From contig DKBS01000139.1 of assembly GCA_002451275.1 (NCBI GenBank), forward strand, positions 1-33,507: a DNA stretch of 33,507 nucleotides. The letters are read 5' to 3'. The stretch is from Planctomycetaceae bacterium UBA6894 (lineage in GTDB: Bacteria > Planctomycetota > Planctomycetia > Gemmatales > Gemmataceae). The translations under genes were made by a program, and so were the position numbers. Below are positions 7,360 through 15,039 of this stretch, in pieces. Positions within the stretch are counted from its first letter, which is position 1; each line of letters begins with the position of its first letter. Under the pieces are notes generated by a model. That model had not been told where the DNA came from and ran no database searches. It saw only the letters and a list, made by a program, of their open reading frames with translations.

Positions 7360-8751
7360 ATGACAGACTCCAATACCGGCGGCAAGTCCACCAACCAACC
7401 CAGGGTCACCTTTTTCGGCGCGGCGCGCATGGTGACCGGCAGCATGCACCTCCTCGAAGTGGGTGGTCGGCGAATCCTGCTCGACTGCGGCAGTATCGCC
7501 ACCGGCCGCATGGAGGATGCCAAGCCTCCCGAGCCATTCCCCTTCGACCCCGTCTCGCTCGACGCGGTGGTCCTCACCCACTCCCACCACGACCACTGCG
7601 GTCGGCTGGCCACTCTGGTCCGCGACGGGTACGACGGCCCGATTTACACCCATGCCACCAATGTCGAGTTGCTCGAAGTCTTGCTGCGGGACTCGGCCCG
7701 TGTGCAGGAGCGCGAGGCTTCCATGTCCCGTCACCGCACGGGCAAGCATGTGGAGGCGCGTTTCGACACCGCCGACGCGGAACTGACCATCGACCTCTGC
7801 GAGCCGCTGGACTACGGCGAGGCGATCACCCTGGGCAATGACATCGAGCTCACCCTGCGCGATGCCGGCCACATCCTCGGTTCGGCCATGGCCACCGTGG
7901 GTTGGCGCCAAAACGGCCGTGATCGTTCACTCACCTACACAGGCGACCTCGGACGCAGCGGCATCGACTTCCACCCCCCGCCCGCGGCGCTGCCCGCCAG
8001 CGACTACCTCATCTGCGAGAGCACCTACGGCGGCGAAATCCACGACAGCGTGGAAATGATGGCGCAAAAAACCGGCTTGGCCATCCGTCGCGCCGTGCGT
8101 GAGGGGGGCAAAATCCTCATCCCCGCGTTCAGTCTCGGTCGCACCCAGATGGTGGTGCACTTCCTGCAAACCTGGATGCGCGAGGGCATCGTTCCCCCGC
8201 TGGACATTCATGTTGATAGCCCCCTGGGCCACAAGTTCGCCAAGGTGTACGACAGGCACCCCGAGGGTTTCTCGGTGCCGCTCCGCATTTTCGACGACAT
8301 CGACTGGCTCGAAAACCGTGACGACGCGATGGACGCCTCCCTCAGCACCGGGTCCCGCATCATCATCGCGTCGGGCGGCATGCTCGAGGGTGGCCGCATC
8401 CTGCAGCACCTCAAGCACCATGTCGATGACCCGCGCTGCACCCTTCTGATGGTCAGCTTCCAGGCCCCCGGAACCTTGGGCGAGAAAGCCCTCCAGGAAA
8501 ACGACAGCATCCACTTCGGCGGCAAGCGCTGGAACAAGTGGCTGGCGGTCGAGCAGGTCCGCGGCTTCTCGGGCCACGCCGATCACAACGACTTCCTCCG
8601 CGCCGTCCAGCCGCTGGAAGGAAAGACCTCCCAGGTGATGCTGGTGCATGGGGACGCCGACCGGGCCGAAAAATTGGCCAAGGCGTTTTCCACCCGCAAC
8701 CTGGGCAGGATCGACATGCCCGAACTGGGCCAGACCATCGAACTAGCCTGA
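7360..8751 (+). CDS. beta-CASP metallo-beta-lactamase fold RNase/exonuclease
   Basis: This 463-residue protein belongs to the CPSF73-like/RNase J-like superfamily of zinc-dependent RNA (or DNA) nucleases. The metal-binding motif HSHHDH is at residues 74-79. Further conserved blocks are DAGHILGSAM, YTGDLGRSG, ESTYGGE, then the beta-CASP part (ILIPAFSLGRTQMVVHFLQ, DSPLGHKFAKVY, IIASGGMLEGGRI) and a C-terminal GFSGHADHNDF plus MLVHGD (RMMBL-type). This is the single-domain family common in bacteria and archaea, about the usual length, without a KH domain. The frame is open far upstream, but the protein family begins at RVTFFGAARMVTGSMH, so ATG 7360 is right. The gene is divergent from RluA. Its substrate is unknown; RNA processing is likely from family knowledge. 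Confidence 0.9.
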   Translation: MTDSNTGGKSTNQPRVTFFGAARMVTGSMHLLEVGGRRILLDCGSIATGRMEDAKPPEPFPFDPVSLDAVVLTHSHHDHCGRLATLVRDGYDGPIYTHATNVELLEVLLRDSARVQEREASMSRHRTGKHVEARFDTADAELTIDLCEPLDYGEAITLGNDIELTLRDAGHILGSAMATVGWRQNGRDRSLTYTGDLGRSGIDFHPPPAALPASDYLICESTYGGEIHDSVEMMAQKTGLAIRRAVREGGKILIPAFSLGRTQMVVHFLQTWMREGIVPPLDIHVDSPLGHKFAKVYDRHPEGFSVPLRIFDDIDWLENRDDAMDASLSTGSRIIIASGGMLEGGRILQHLKHHVDDPRCTLLMVSFQAPGTLGEKALQENDSIHFGGKRWNKWLAVEQVRGFSGHADHNDFLRAVQPLEGKTSQVMLVHGDADRAEKLAKAFSTRNLGRIDMPELGQTIELA

Positions 8752-8792
8752 ATTCCGACTGATCCCGAACCCCGCATCCGGAGTCATCCGAC

Positions 8793-9590
8793 ATGATCCT
8801 CTCCAGGTCCGCTGTCGCCCTGTGTGCCCTCGCGCTTTCAGCCACGCTGTCCCACGCCCAGGATGCGGGCCCGAAGCCAGGCGAATGGTTCCCGTTGTTC
8901 AACGGCAAGGACCTCACCGGCTGGACCCCCAAAATCCGCACCTTCGCGCTGGGCGACAACTACAAGAACACCTTCCGCGTCGAGGACGGCCTGCTGAAGG
9001 TCCGCTACGACGGATACGATCAGTTCGACACCCGCTTCGGCCACCTCTATTACAAGCAGCCTTTCAGCCACTACACGCTGCGCATCGAGTACCGTTTCAT
9101 GGGCGACCAGGCGAAGGGAGGCCCTGGCTGGGCCACCCGCAATAGCGGCGTGATGATCCACGGCCAGGATCCCGCCACCATTGGCAAGGACCAGGAATTC
9201 CCCGTCAGCATCGAGGTGCAGTTCCTGGGGGGCGATGGCAAAAACCCCCGCACCACCGGCAACCTCTGCACCCCCGGCACCCATGTGGTGATGCAGGACA
9301 AACTGGTCAAGACCCACTGCATCAACTCCACCTCCGACACCTTCCACGGCGAGCAATGGGTCACCGCCGAGATCGTGGTTAAGGGTTCTGAACTGATCGA
9401 GCACAAGATCAACGGCAAAACCGTGATCCGTTATTCCAAGCCCCAGTACGACCCGGGCGACAAGACCGCAAAACCCCTCATCAAGGATGCCAATAATCTC
9501 CTCATCGAGGGCGGCACCCTCAGCCTGCAATCCGAAAGCCATCCGATCGACTTCCGCAAGGTGGAGATCATGGTTCACCCCAAGCCCTGA
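8793..9590 (+). CDS. DUF1080 protein (3-keto-disaccharide hydrolase domain), secreted
   Basis: This 265-residue exported protein has a signal peptide (MILSRSAVALCALALSATLSHAQ) and one concanavalin-like DUF1080 domain, which starts with WFPLFNGKDLTGWT. Conserved features include FRVEDGLLKVRY, LRIEYRF, NSGVMIH, and a late VIRYSKPQYDPGDKTAKPLI leading to LSLQSESHPIDFRKVEI. The family is expanded in planctomycetes and is annotated as 3-keto-disaccharide hydrolase, or as an accessory module for polysaccharide breakdown. The exact substrate here is unknown. CGGAG lies nine bases before the ATG. It begins 41 bases after the beta-CASP gene and ends 19 bases before the phosphatase gene, so the three could share a transcript. 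Confidence 0.9.
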   Translation: MILSRSAVALCALALSATLSHAQDAGPKPGEWFPLFNGKDLTGWTPKIRTFALGDNYKNTFRVEDGLLKVRYDGYDQFDTRFGHLYYKQPFSHYTLRIEYRFMGDQAKGGPGWATRNSGVMIHGQDPATIGKDQEFPVSIEVQFLGGDGKNPRTTGNLCTPGTHVVMQDKLVKTHCINSTSDTFHGEQWVTAEIVVKGSELIEHKINGKTVIRYSKPQYDPGDKTAKPLIKDANNLLIEGGTLSLQSESHPIDFRKVEIMVHPKP

Positions 9591-9609
9591 ACTGCGGGCC
9601 CTTCGCACC

Positions 9610-10317
9610 ATGTGGCAACCTCCCTCCAGACGGCGCCTGTGGCTGATGCGCCATGGCGCCGTCGATTATTTCGCCGGGCCAAACACTGATTTTTCCTCAC
9701 CGGAATTGTCAGCCCGCGGTGTCGAACAGGCGCGGGCTGCGGGGCGGCTGCTTGCCTCCCTGGATATCGATCACCTGGTCACCAGCGGCATGCCGCGCAC
9801 CCGACACACCGCCAGCCTGGCGCTTCCGGGGCGCACGGCGGTTGAAGATCCGCGCTGGCGGGAGATTGAACCCGCCAAGCTGGCGCAGCCTGCCCCCGGG
9901 TCAGTCCCCGAACCCGCCGCCCTTCAGGCGGTTCTCCGAACCTTGGGCCCGGGCCTGACGGATACCTCACGCTTTTTGGGTGGCGAAACCTTCGGTTCGG
10001 CCAGAACCCGGGTGGCGGCTGCCCTCACCGACCTGCTGGCTGACCCAGCCTGGAACCAGTGTCTGGTGGTGGCTCACAGCGTCAGCATCCGCCTGGCCCT
10101 GCTCCACCTGCTGGAGGCCCCACTCGATTCGCTCTGCCGTCTGGAGCAGGACACGGGCTGCCTCAATCTGGTGGAGGTGGACCGGGCCGGTTTGCCACTG
10201 GTCCGCCTGGTCAATTTCACCCCGCCTTCCCCCGCCAAAGACCAATACCCGCACAGTTCCCTCGAGGAGTTGCTGCTGCAGTTCCTGAAGGCCCAAGGTT
10301 CCACGGGCCCCAGTTGA
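9610..10317 (+). CDS. histidine phosphatase family protein
   Basis: This 235-residue protein of the phosphoglycerate-mutase-like (branch 1) superfamily carries the phospho-acceptor motif LMRHGA (Arg14-His15-Gly16). A supporting arginine follows in SGMPRTRHTA, and the second catalytic His156 is in VVAHSVSIRL. ELSARGVEQARAAG is the usual segment after the RHG motif. The substrate could be a sugar phosphate, a nucleotide or phosphoprotein; the sequence does not decide it. The start at ATG 9610 places the RHG motif 13 residues in, as is normal for the family. It is 19 bases after DUF1080. The C-terminal ~35 residues, after LVRLVNF, have no family match and look like a flexible tail. Confidence 0.88.
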   Translation: MWQPPSRRRLWLMRHGAVDYFAGPNTDFSSPELSARGVEQARAAGRLLASLDIDHLVTSGMPRTRHTASLALPGRTAVEDPRWREIEPAKLAQPAPGSVPEPAALQAVLRTLGPGLTDTSRFLGGETFGSARTRVAAALTDLLADPAWNQCLVVAHSVSIRLALLHLLEAPLDSLCRLEQDTGCLNLVEVDRAGLPLVRLVNFTPPSPAKDQYPHSSLEELLLQFLKAQGSTGPS

Positions 10318-10390
10318 TGTTCCACGGCGACTGAAAACCACCTTTTCCCTTGCCACCGGGGCCACCCGGAGAGTAAGTGCCAACCCGGGC

Positions 10391-10412
10391 GGACTGTCTG
10401 GGGGGACGGTCC
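10391..10412 (+). other. 5' leader hairpin before first porin
   Basis: GGACTGTC and GACGGTCC form an eight-pair stem (one G-U) with a TGGGGG loop, ending 24 bases before the porin start at 10437. It has no T tail, so it is not a terminator for the phosphatase. It could affect mRNA stability or access to the ribosome site, but one stem of this size can also occur by chance in GC-rich DNA. Confidence 0.3.
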
Positions 10413-10436
10413 ACCCACTCGGCCTCGGGGGCCCGC

Positions 10437-11852
10437 ATGGGTTTGGTGCGACTTATTCTCGGGTTGGCCTTGGGCCTGCTCTGTGGAAACCTTGCTTCCG
10501 CGCAAAGCCTGGAGCCGGGCTCCCCCGCATCCCAACCTTTCCCCGACACCACCCTGGAAGAAACACCAGCAGCCACCAGTCAGTTCCCTGTTTCCCCCAT
10601 CCTTTGGCAAGGTCCGGCCCTGGATGCCGGCCCTGGCGGGGTTGAGGACGCCGTGGAATACGGCATGGCCCGTCTTCTGCCTACTGTCGCATCCCCAAAG
10701 CCTGGCGGGCCCAAGGTTACCTTTGGCGGTCTGATCCAGGCGGATGCAGGTTGGTTCAACCAGTCCACCTCCAGCAGGCTCACGGTGGGAGATGTGCAGG
10801 ACGCCGCCGGTTTGCGGCGCGCCCGCTTCAACGCTTTTGGATCTGTCGCGGAGAATGTTGATTTCCGCATGGCCCTGGATTTCGCGGCCCCGGCCCGGCC
10901 TTCCTTTGTGGATGCGTTCCTCGATTTCACAAAGGTCCCCCTTTTGGGCAACATCCGTGTCGGCCAATTCCGCCAACCTGAGGGGCTGGAAGTACTGACA
11001 GCCCAGCGCTTTGGGGTTTTCATGGAACGGGCACCCAACATCCTTCTCATGCCGGTGCGCCGCATGGGCATCGGCACCTACAACCGCTCCGAGGATTCCC
11101 GCAGCACCTGGTTTTTCAGCGCCTACCGTACCGGAACCGACCAGTACGCGGATGATCTCAATGACAACGGCGCCTACGCCGGCATGGGGCGGTTCACCCG
11201 TCTGGTCTGGGACGGGGACCTCGACAAATACCTGCATCTGGGCGGAAGCGCCGGCTTCGCGGGGGCCACCAACGGCAAGCTTCAATACGGCAGGCTGGGC
11301 GGGAATTCACCGGAGTGGGGGCTGTTTGTCGGCACCATTGGCACCCCTGAGTTCGCCAACTCCACGCCATCATTTGTGAACACCGGACAATTCACCGCGC
11401 TCAACACGGTGCTGGCCAACCTGGAGATGGTTTCCACTGTGGGGCCGTTCACTGTGCAAGGCGAACTGACCAGCAGCCAGGTCAATCGTCCCGACATGCC
11501 TTATGCTTTCTTTTACGCCTACTACGGGCAGATTTCCTGGTTTCTCACCGGCGAAAGCCGGCCGTACAACCGCAATCTGGGCGTGCTCGACCGGGTGATC
11601 CCGCGCACCAATTCAGGGCCGGGGCACCCATTCGGCGGGGCGTGGGAAATCGCCGCGCGAATCTCCAGCATCGATCTCACCTCCGGGAATATCAATGGCG
11701 GCCAGTTGACCGATGGCACCGTGGGGCTCAGTTGGTACGCCAACCCATACACCCGACTTTATTTCAATTTCATCCACTCCTACCTGCAGAAGGACCCGGT
11801 CGGCCCCAGCAATGCCAATGTCTTCGCCATGCGGGCCCAGGTTGATTTCTGA
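10437..11852 (+). CDS. OprO/OprP-type outer-membrane porin, copy 1
   Basis: This is a 471-residue predicted outer-membrane beta barrel of the phosphate-selective porin O/P family. It has a signal peptide (MGLVRLILGLALGLLCGNLASAQ), a ~50-residue Pro-rich linker, then the barrel from PKVTFGGLIQADAGWFNQS. LRRARFNAFGSVAENVDFRMALDF and IRVGQFRQPEGLE are typical Porin_O_P blocks. The protein ends in RAQVDF, with the C-terminal Phe needed for BAM-dependent assembly. Despite the name, family members also pass other anions or are uncharacterised, so phosphate specificity is only a suggestion. ATG 10437 fits the signal peptide; a GTG at 10377 is less likely. The next gene is a close paralogue. The WQGPALDAGPGG and EDAVEYGMARL segments before the barrel are shared by both copies. 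Confidence 0.85.
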   Translation: MGLVRLILGLALGLLCGNLASAQSLEPGSPASQPFPDTTLEETPAATSQFPVSPILWQGPALDAGPGGVEDAVEYGMARLLPTVASPKPGGPKVTFGGLIQADAGWFNQSTSSRLTVGDVQDAAGLRRARFNAFGSVAENVDFRMALDFAAPARPSFVDAFLDFTKVPLLGNIRVGQFRQPEGLEVLTAQRFGVFMERAPNILLMPVRRMGIGTYNRSEDSRSTWFFSAYRTGTDQYADDLNDNGAYAGMGRFTRLVWDGDLDKYLHLGGSAGFAGATNGKLQYGRLGGNSPEWGLFVGTIGTPEFANSTPSFVNTGQFTALNTVLANLEMVSTVGPFTVQGELTSSQVNRPDMPYAFFYAYYGQISWFLTGESRPYNRNLGVLDRVIPRTNSGPGHPFGGAWEIAARISSIDLTSGNINGGQLTDGTVGLSWYANPYTRLYFNFIHSYLQKDPVGPSNANVFAMRAQVDF

Positions 11853-11969
11853 TGCTGAATTTTTACCAGAAACAGGTTTTTGTTGGATTTCATTAGAATT
11901 CGGCAAGGTGTTTGACGCGGGCAAGTCGGATCCTCTACATGGCCGTTTGTTGTCCCCGGAGGCGAAGCC

Positions 11970-13454
11970 ATGTTGGTCAAAAAGCTCAGAGGCGTGGGGT
12001 TAATTCTCAGCCTGCTGGCAAGCACTCTGCTGGGTCAGGCCCGAGCATTTCCGGAAAAACCGACTGAGCCCCCCAAGCCATCCACTTCCGAGCCACCCGA
12101 AACTACTTCTTTTCCATTAGAAAATAGCGTTCTTACCCTCTCCCCGGATGATGCCCCTGTGGCGGCTCCTGCCCCTGGCTTGGTGTGGCAGGGCCCTGCT
12201 CTGGATGCAGGCCCCGGTGGTACCGAGGATGCCGTGGAATACGGGATGGCCCGATTGTTCCCAACCATTGCGGGCGCCAAAGCCGGCGGGCCCAAGGTGA
12301 CTTTTGGTGGCGTTTTTCAAGTGGATGCCGGCTGGTTCAACCAGAGCACCGCTAGCCAAGTAACCATGGGTGATGTGCAAGACGCCGCCGGAATAAGACG
12401 AGCCCGACTGACTGCATTCGGTTCGGTGGCGGAGAATGTTGATTTCCGCATGCAATTTGATTTTGGTTTTCCGGGCCGGCCCACCTTCACGGACAACTTC
12501 CTGGATTTCACAAAAATCCCGCTTCTGGGTACGGTACGTGCCGGCATTTTCAAGCAACCGATGGGCTTGGAAGAACTCACCAGCTTCCGGTTCCTCACCT
12601 TTTTGGAACGGGCACCCAACTTCCTGCTCCAGCCCTTCCGGCGGGTGGGTATCGGTTTTTTCAATGTCTCTGAAGACAAGCGGGCCACCTGGTTTGTCAC
12701 CACCTACCGCTCCGGCAATGACCAGTTCGCCAACGACCTCAGTGATTCAGGCGGCTACGCCGGCATGGGCCGGTTCACCTTCCTGCCCTTCATCAATGAC
12801 TTTGAGGACCACTTCCTGCACATCGGTGGATCCTTCGGATATTCCGGGGCGAACAAGGGCAACATCCAGTATGGGCTGTTCGGCGGTAATGCTCCCGAGT
12901 GGGGCATGTTCGTCGGCACCGTGGGCACCCCCGAATTCGCCAACTCCACGCCCTCGTTCGTGAACACGGGCAGGATCCCTGCGTACGCGGCAATCCTCTC
13001 CAACACAGAGCTGTCGTATGTTTTAGGCCCCCTGTCACTCCAGGGTGAATTCACCACCAGCCAGGTGAATCGGGTCAACAACCCGGCTGCATTCTTCTAC
13101 GCCTACTACGCCCAAGCCTCGTTCTTCCTGACCGGTGAGCACCGCCCCTACAACCGTAATCTGGGCTACTTCGACCGCGTCATTCCCCACACCACGATGG
13201 GATCCGGTAAACCTCTGGGTGGGGCCTGGGAGCTCGCCCTGCGACTGTCGCATATCACCCTGTCAGACGCCGGGGTGAACGGCGGCGACCTGACCGATGG
13301 CACCTTTGGCGTCAACTGGTATGCCAACCCTTACACGATTATGAAGTTCAACTTCATCCACTCGTTCCTGGACAATAAGGGGAACGGCAAGGGCGGCATC
13401 TACGACCCCAGCAACGCCAATGTGTTCGCGGTGAGGGCCCAGGTGGATTTCTAG
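11970..13454 (+). CDS. OprO/OprP-type outer-membrane porin, copy 2
   Basis: This 494-residue paralogue of the preceding gene has a signal peptide (MLVKKLRGVGLILSLLASTLLGQARA), a Pro/Thr-rich linker, and the same WQGPALDAGPGG-EDAVEYGMARL pre-barrel segment. Barrel blocks (GGPKVTFGG, DAGWFNQST, GDVQDAAGIRRAR, AFGSVAENVDFRM, NSTPSFVNTG) align almost residue for residue with copy 1. It ends RAQVDF with a terminal Phe. An insertion near the end (DNKGNGKGGIYDPSNAN) makes one surface loop longer than in copy 1. The ribosome site GGAGG lies eight bases before the ATG and is better than that of copy 1. The 117-base gap between the copies has lower G+C and could hold a separate promoter. The pair looks like a tandem duplication followed by divergence. 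Confidence 0.87.
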   Translation: MLVKKLRGVGLILSLLASTLLGQARAFPEKPTEPPKPSTSEPPETTSFPLENSVLTLSPDDAPVAAPAPGLVWQGPALDAGPGGTEDAVEYGMARLFPTIAGAKAGGPKVTFGGVFQVDAGWFNQSTASQVTMGDVQDAAGIRRARLTAFGSVAENVDFRMQFDFGFPGRPTFTDNFLDFTKIPLLGTVRAGIFKQPMGLEELTSFRFLTFLERAPNFLLQPFRRVGIGFFNVSEDKRATWFVTTYRSGNDQFANDLSDSGGYAGMGRFTFLPFINDFEDHFLHIGGSFGYSGANKGNIQYGLFGGNAPEWGMFVGTVGTPEFANSTPSFVNTGRIPAYAAILSNTELSYVLGPLSLQGEFTTSQVNRVNNPAAFFYAYYAQASFFLTGEHRPYNRNLGYFDRVIPHTTMGSGKPLGGAWELALRLSHITLSDAGVNGGDLTDGTFGVNWYANPYTIMKFNFIHSFLDNKGNGKGGIYDPSNANVFAVRAQVDF

Positions 13455-13485
13455 AAAAAACCACCGGATAAAAGGCAGGCAAGAG

Positions 13486-13752
13486 TCATTCGATCTCCAC
13501 CACCGTTCCGTCCGGTTTGATGTCAATCTCGCGAACCTTGCCGTTCTTGGCCTTGCCGCGAACCTCGTAGACCCCGTTGGCCAGTTGCCAGGCGGTTTCA
13601 AATTGTATTCCCGGCAATTTTTCCCGGGCCACCTCCATCACATGGGGGGGTACATCCTTCAGCTCCAGGGTAGTTTTCTTGTGCGCGGTTTCCCCACACC
13701 CCATGGCTCCGACCAATCCGAACCCCACCAGTTTCCCGATTTTCCAGCGCAT
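13486..13752 (-). CDS. PepSY-like small lipoprotein
   Basis: This 88-residue protein has a hydrophobic N-terminus and a Cys in GAMGCGET that could be the lipidated residue of a loose lipobox. One PepSY-like repeat follows: DVPPHVMEVAREKLPGIQFETAWQLANGVYEVRGKAKNGKVREIDIKPDGTVVEIE. The pattern (amphipathic helix, then strands ending in a DG.V.E motif) fits the putative beta-lactamase-inhibitor-like PepSY family (PF11396 type). Such domains are thought to bind or inhibit partners in the cell envelope. The ATG at 13752 shares one base with the TGA stop of the upstream DUF1559 gene (TGATG), which implies translational coupling. A TTG one codon earlier is also possible. Confidence 0.75.
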   Translation of the reverse strand: MRWKIGKLVGFGLVGAMGCGETAHKKTTLELKDVPPHVMEVAREKLPGIQFETAWQLANGVYEVRGKAKNGKVREIDIKPDGTVVEIE

Positions 13753-14672
13753 CAATAATCCCCCGATGCAATCGTTTCTCCCCCGACCCGGGTGGAGAGA
13801 GCCTTGTACACCGCATAACTGGTTCCACCGGCCAAACCCGAAACATGGCCGTCGGCAAAAAGATAGTTTCCCGCCCCCGAATGGTTTGAGGTGAAGTGGT
13901 TGATCTCTTCAGGATAGGGCGGTCCCCGAAAAGTCTCACCGGTGTGGGCCAGCACAAAATTCGACGCGGGAAGAATCTGCACCGGCAGGGGGGAGGACGG
14001 GGTCGGGCAGTGGTTTGCGCCGGTCACCGCTCCCACCCAGGTTGACTCCGCATGGCGAAAAGACCGCTCCCCGACCAGCAAGGTACAGTATGTGCCGTCG
14101 GTGATATCCGCCAGCCGAATGGCTGAACCGCGAAAAAAGACACCTTCCCCATCCACTCCGGGCTCACCGATCCCGAAGTTCCCCACATAGTTGGCGGGAG
14201 CCACCTGGCAGACGGTCCTGACCATCTGGCCAGTAGCCGAACGCTGGCCCACAGGGAAGACTCGGGGAGCTGCCCCATCCGAGGGGCACAGGTAACTTTT
14301 GATCACAACTTCTCGGGCGGACTGGTGACCCGGTGCTTCAATTGGTTGCTTCAGGTCCAGTTGTTTGAACAGGTTGTCCTGTTCCATGGCGGGCAAAATC
14401 AGGGCGGCCCACCCCCAACCGGGCCCGGTGTCATTCCCATTGGCATCAAAGCCGGACAGGTATCCTGCGGGAAACTGCCCGGCAGTGTTGTGATGGTTGT
14501 GCAGTGCCAGACCTATCTGTTTCAGGTTGTTGGTGCATTGCGCACGGGAAGCAGCCTCACGCACCTTCTGCACCGCGGGAACCAACAACCCGACCAAAAC
14601 CGCAACAATGGCTATGACCACCAGCAGTTCTATCAAGGTGAATCCAAACCGAAGCCGGGCGGGCTGGATCAC
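13752..14672 (-). CDS. DUF1559 protein with type IV pilin-like N-terminus
   Basis: This is a planctomycete family protein that resembles major pseudopilins. The prepilin peptidase site and methylation signal are FGFTLIELLVVIAIVAVLVGLLVPAVQKVREAASRAQC, with Glu at position +5 after the Gly. A long DUF1559 domain follows (NNLKQIGLALHNHHN, FPAGY, GWGWAALILPAMEQ). The C-terminal H-X9-DG motif is present as HSGAGNYLFADG. Family members are numerous in planctomycete genomes and presumably form or decorate envelope fibres. I prefer the GTG at 14672 (306 residues). It has AGGT seven bases upstream and gives the short basic leader normal for prepilins. An ATG at 14720 would add 16 residues. The gene is coupled to the PepSY-like gene by a TGATG overlap. 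Confidence 0.88.
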   Translation of the reverse strand: MIQPARLRFGFTLIELLVVIAIVAVLVGLLVPAVQKVREAASRAQCTNNLKQIGLALHNHHNTAGQFPAGYLSGFDANGNDTGPGWGWAALILPAMEQDNLFKQLDLKQPIEAPGHQSAREVVIKSYLCPSDGAAPRVFPVGQRSATGQMVRTVCQVAPANYVGNFGIGEPGVDGEGVFFRGSAIRLADITDGTYCTLLVGERSFRHAESTWVGAVTGANHCPTPSSPLPVQILPASNFVLAHTGETFRGPPYPEEINHFTSNHSGAGNYLFADGHVSGLAGGTSYAVYKALSTRVGGETIASGDY

Positions 14673-14806
14673 GGTTGGCACCTCACTGTTGGCAGCGAAT
14701 TGGAGAAAAGCCAAAAGCATACCCCTTGGGTTTCCCGGCTCCCATACCCTGTTTCAAACCCGACCAAAAAGTAATTTCCAGGCAAGCCTATTCCTAAACA
14801 CAAACA

Positions 14807-14826
14807 CCCCGGCCGTTCGGCCAGGG
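14807..14826 (-). terminator. rho-independent-like terminator after small basic gene
   Basis: On the minus strand the stem CCC-T-GGCC / GGCC-G-GGG with loop GAAC is followed by TGTTTGTGTTTAGG. It lies 28 bases after the stop of the 43-residue basic protein. It would end the transcript that includes DUF1501 and its upstream genes before the DUF1559 promoter region. Confidence 0.5.
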
Positions 14827-14854
14827 TGATGGCTAATCGTGTTCCAAATTCGGA

Positions 14855-14986
14855 CTACTTGGTCCGCTTGCGGTCCTTGCGACGCTTGCGGTCCAGGAAC
14901 GCCTTGCGCTTCAAAGCCTTGGGGGTGGGGTGATTCAGGGCCTTGCGACGGCGCTTGCGGGCAGTGCGAAGCTTGCGAGCCAACAT
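14855..14986 (-). CDS. 43-aa very basic protein, unrecognised
   Basis: The frame starts MLARKLRTARKRRRKAL, continues NHPTPKALKRKAFLDRK and ends RRKDRKRTK. More than 45% of residues are Lys or Arg and there is no Cys, Trp or Tyr. GGAG lies eight bases before the ATG, there is a TAG stop, and a terminator-like hairpin follows 28 bases downstream. These three signals support a real gene. The composition suggests binding to RNA, for example a small ribosome-associated protein or a nucleoid peptide. It does not match the small bS22/COX24-like or bL34/bL36 patterns I know. It lies 53 bases after the DUF1501 stop, so it may be co-transcribed with that gene or have its own promoter in the gap. Confidence 0.65.
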   Translation of the reverse strand: MLARKLRTARKRRRKALNHPTPKALKRKAFLDRKRRKDRKRTK

Positions 14987-15039
14987 GGGTCAAACTCCAG
15001 ATTCAAAAACCAAAACTCAAGCATACATCCTAAATCGGC

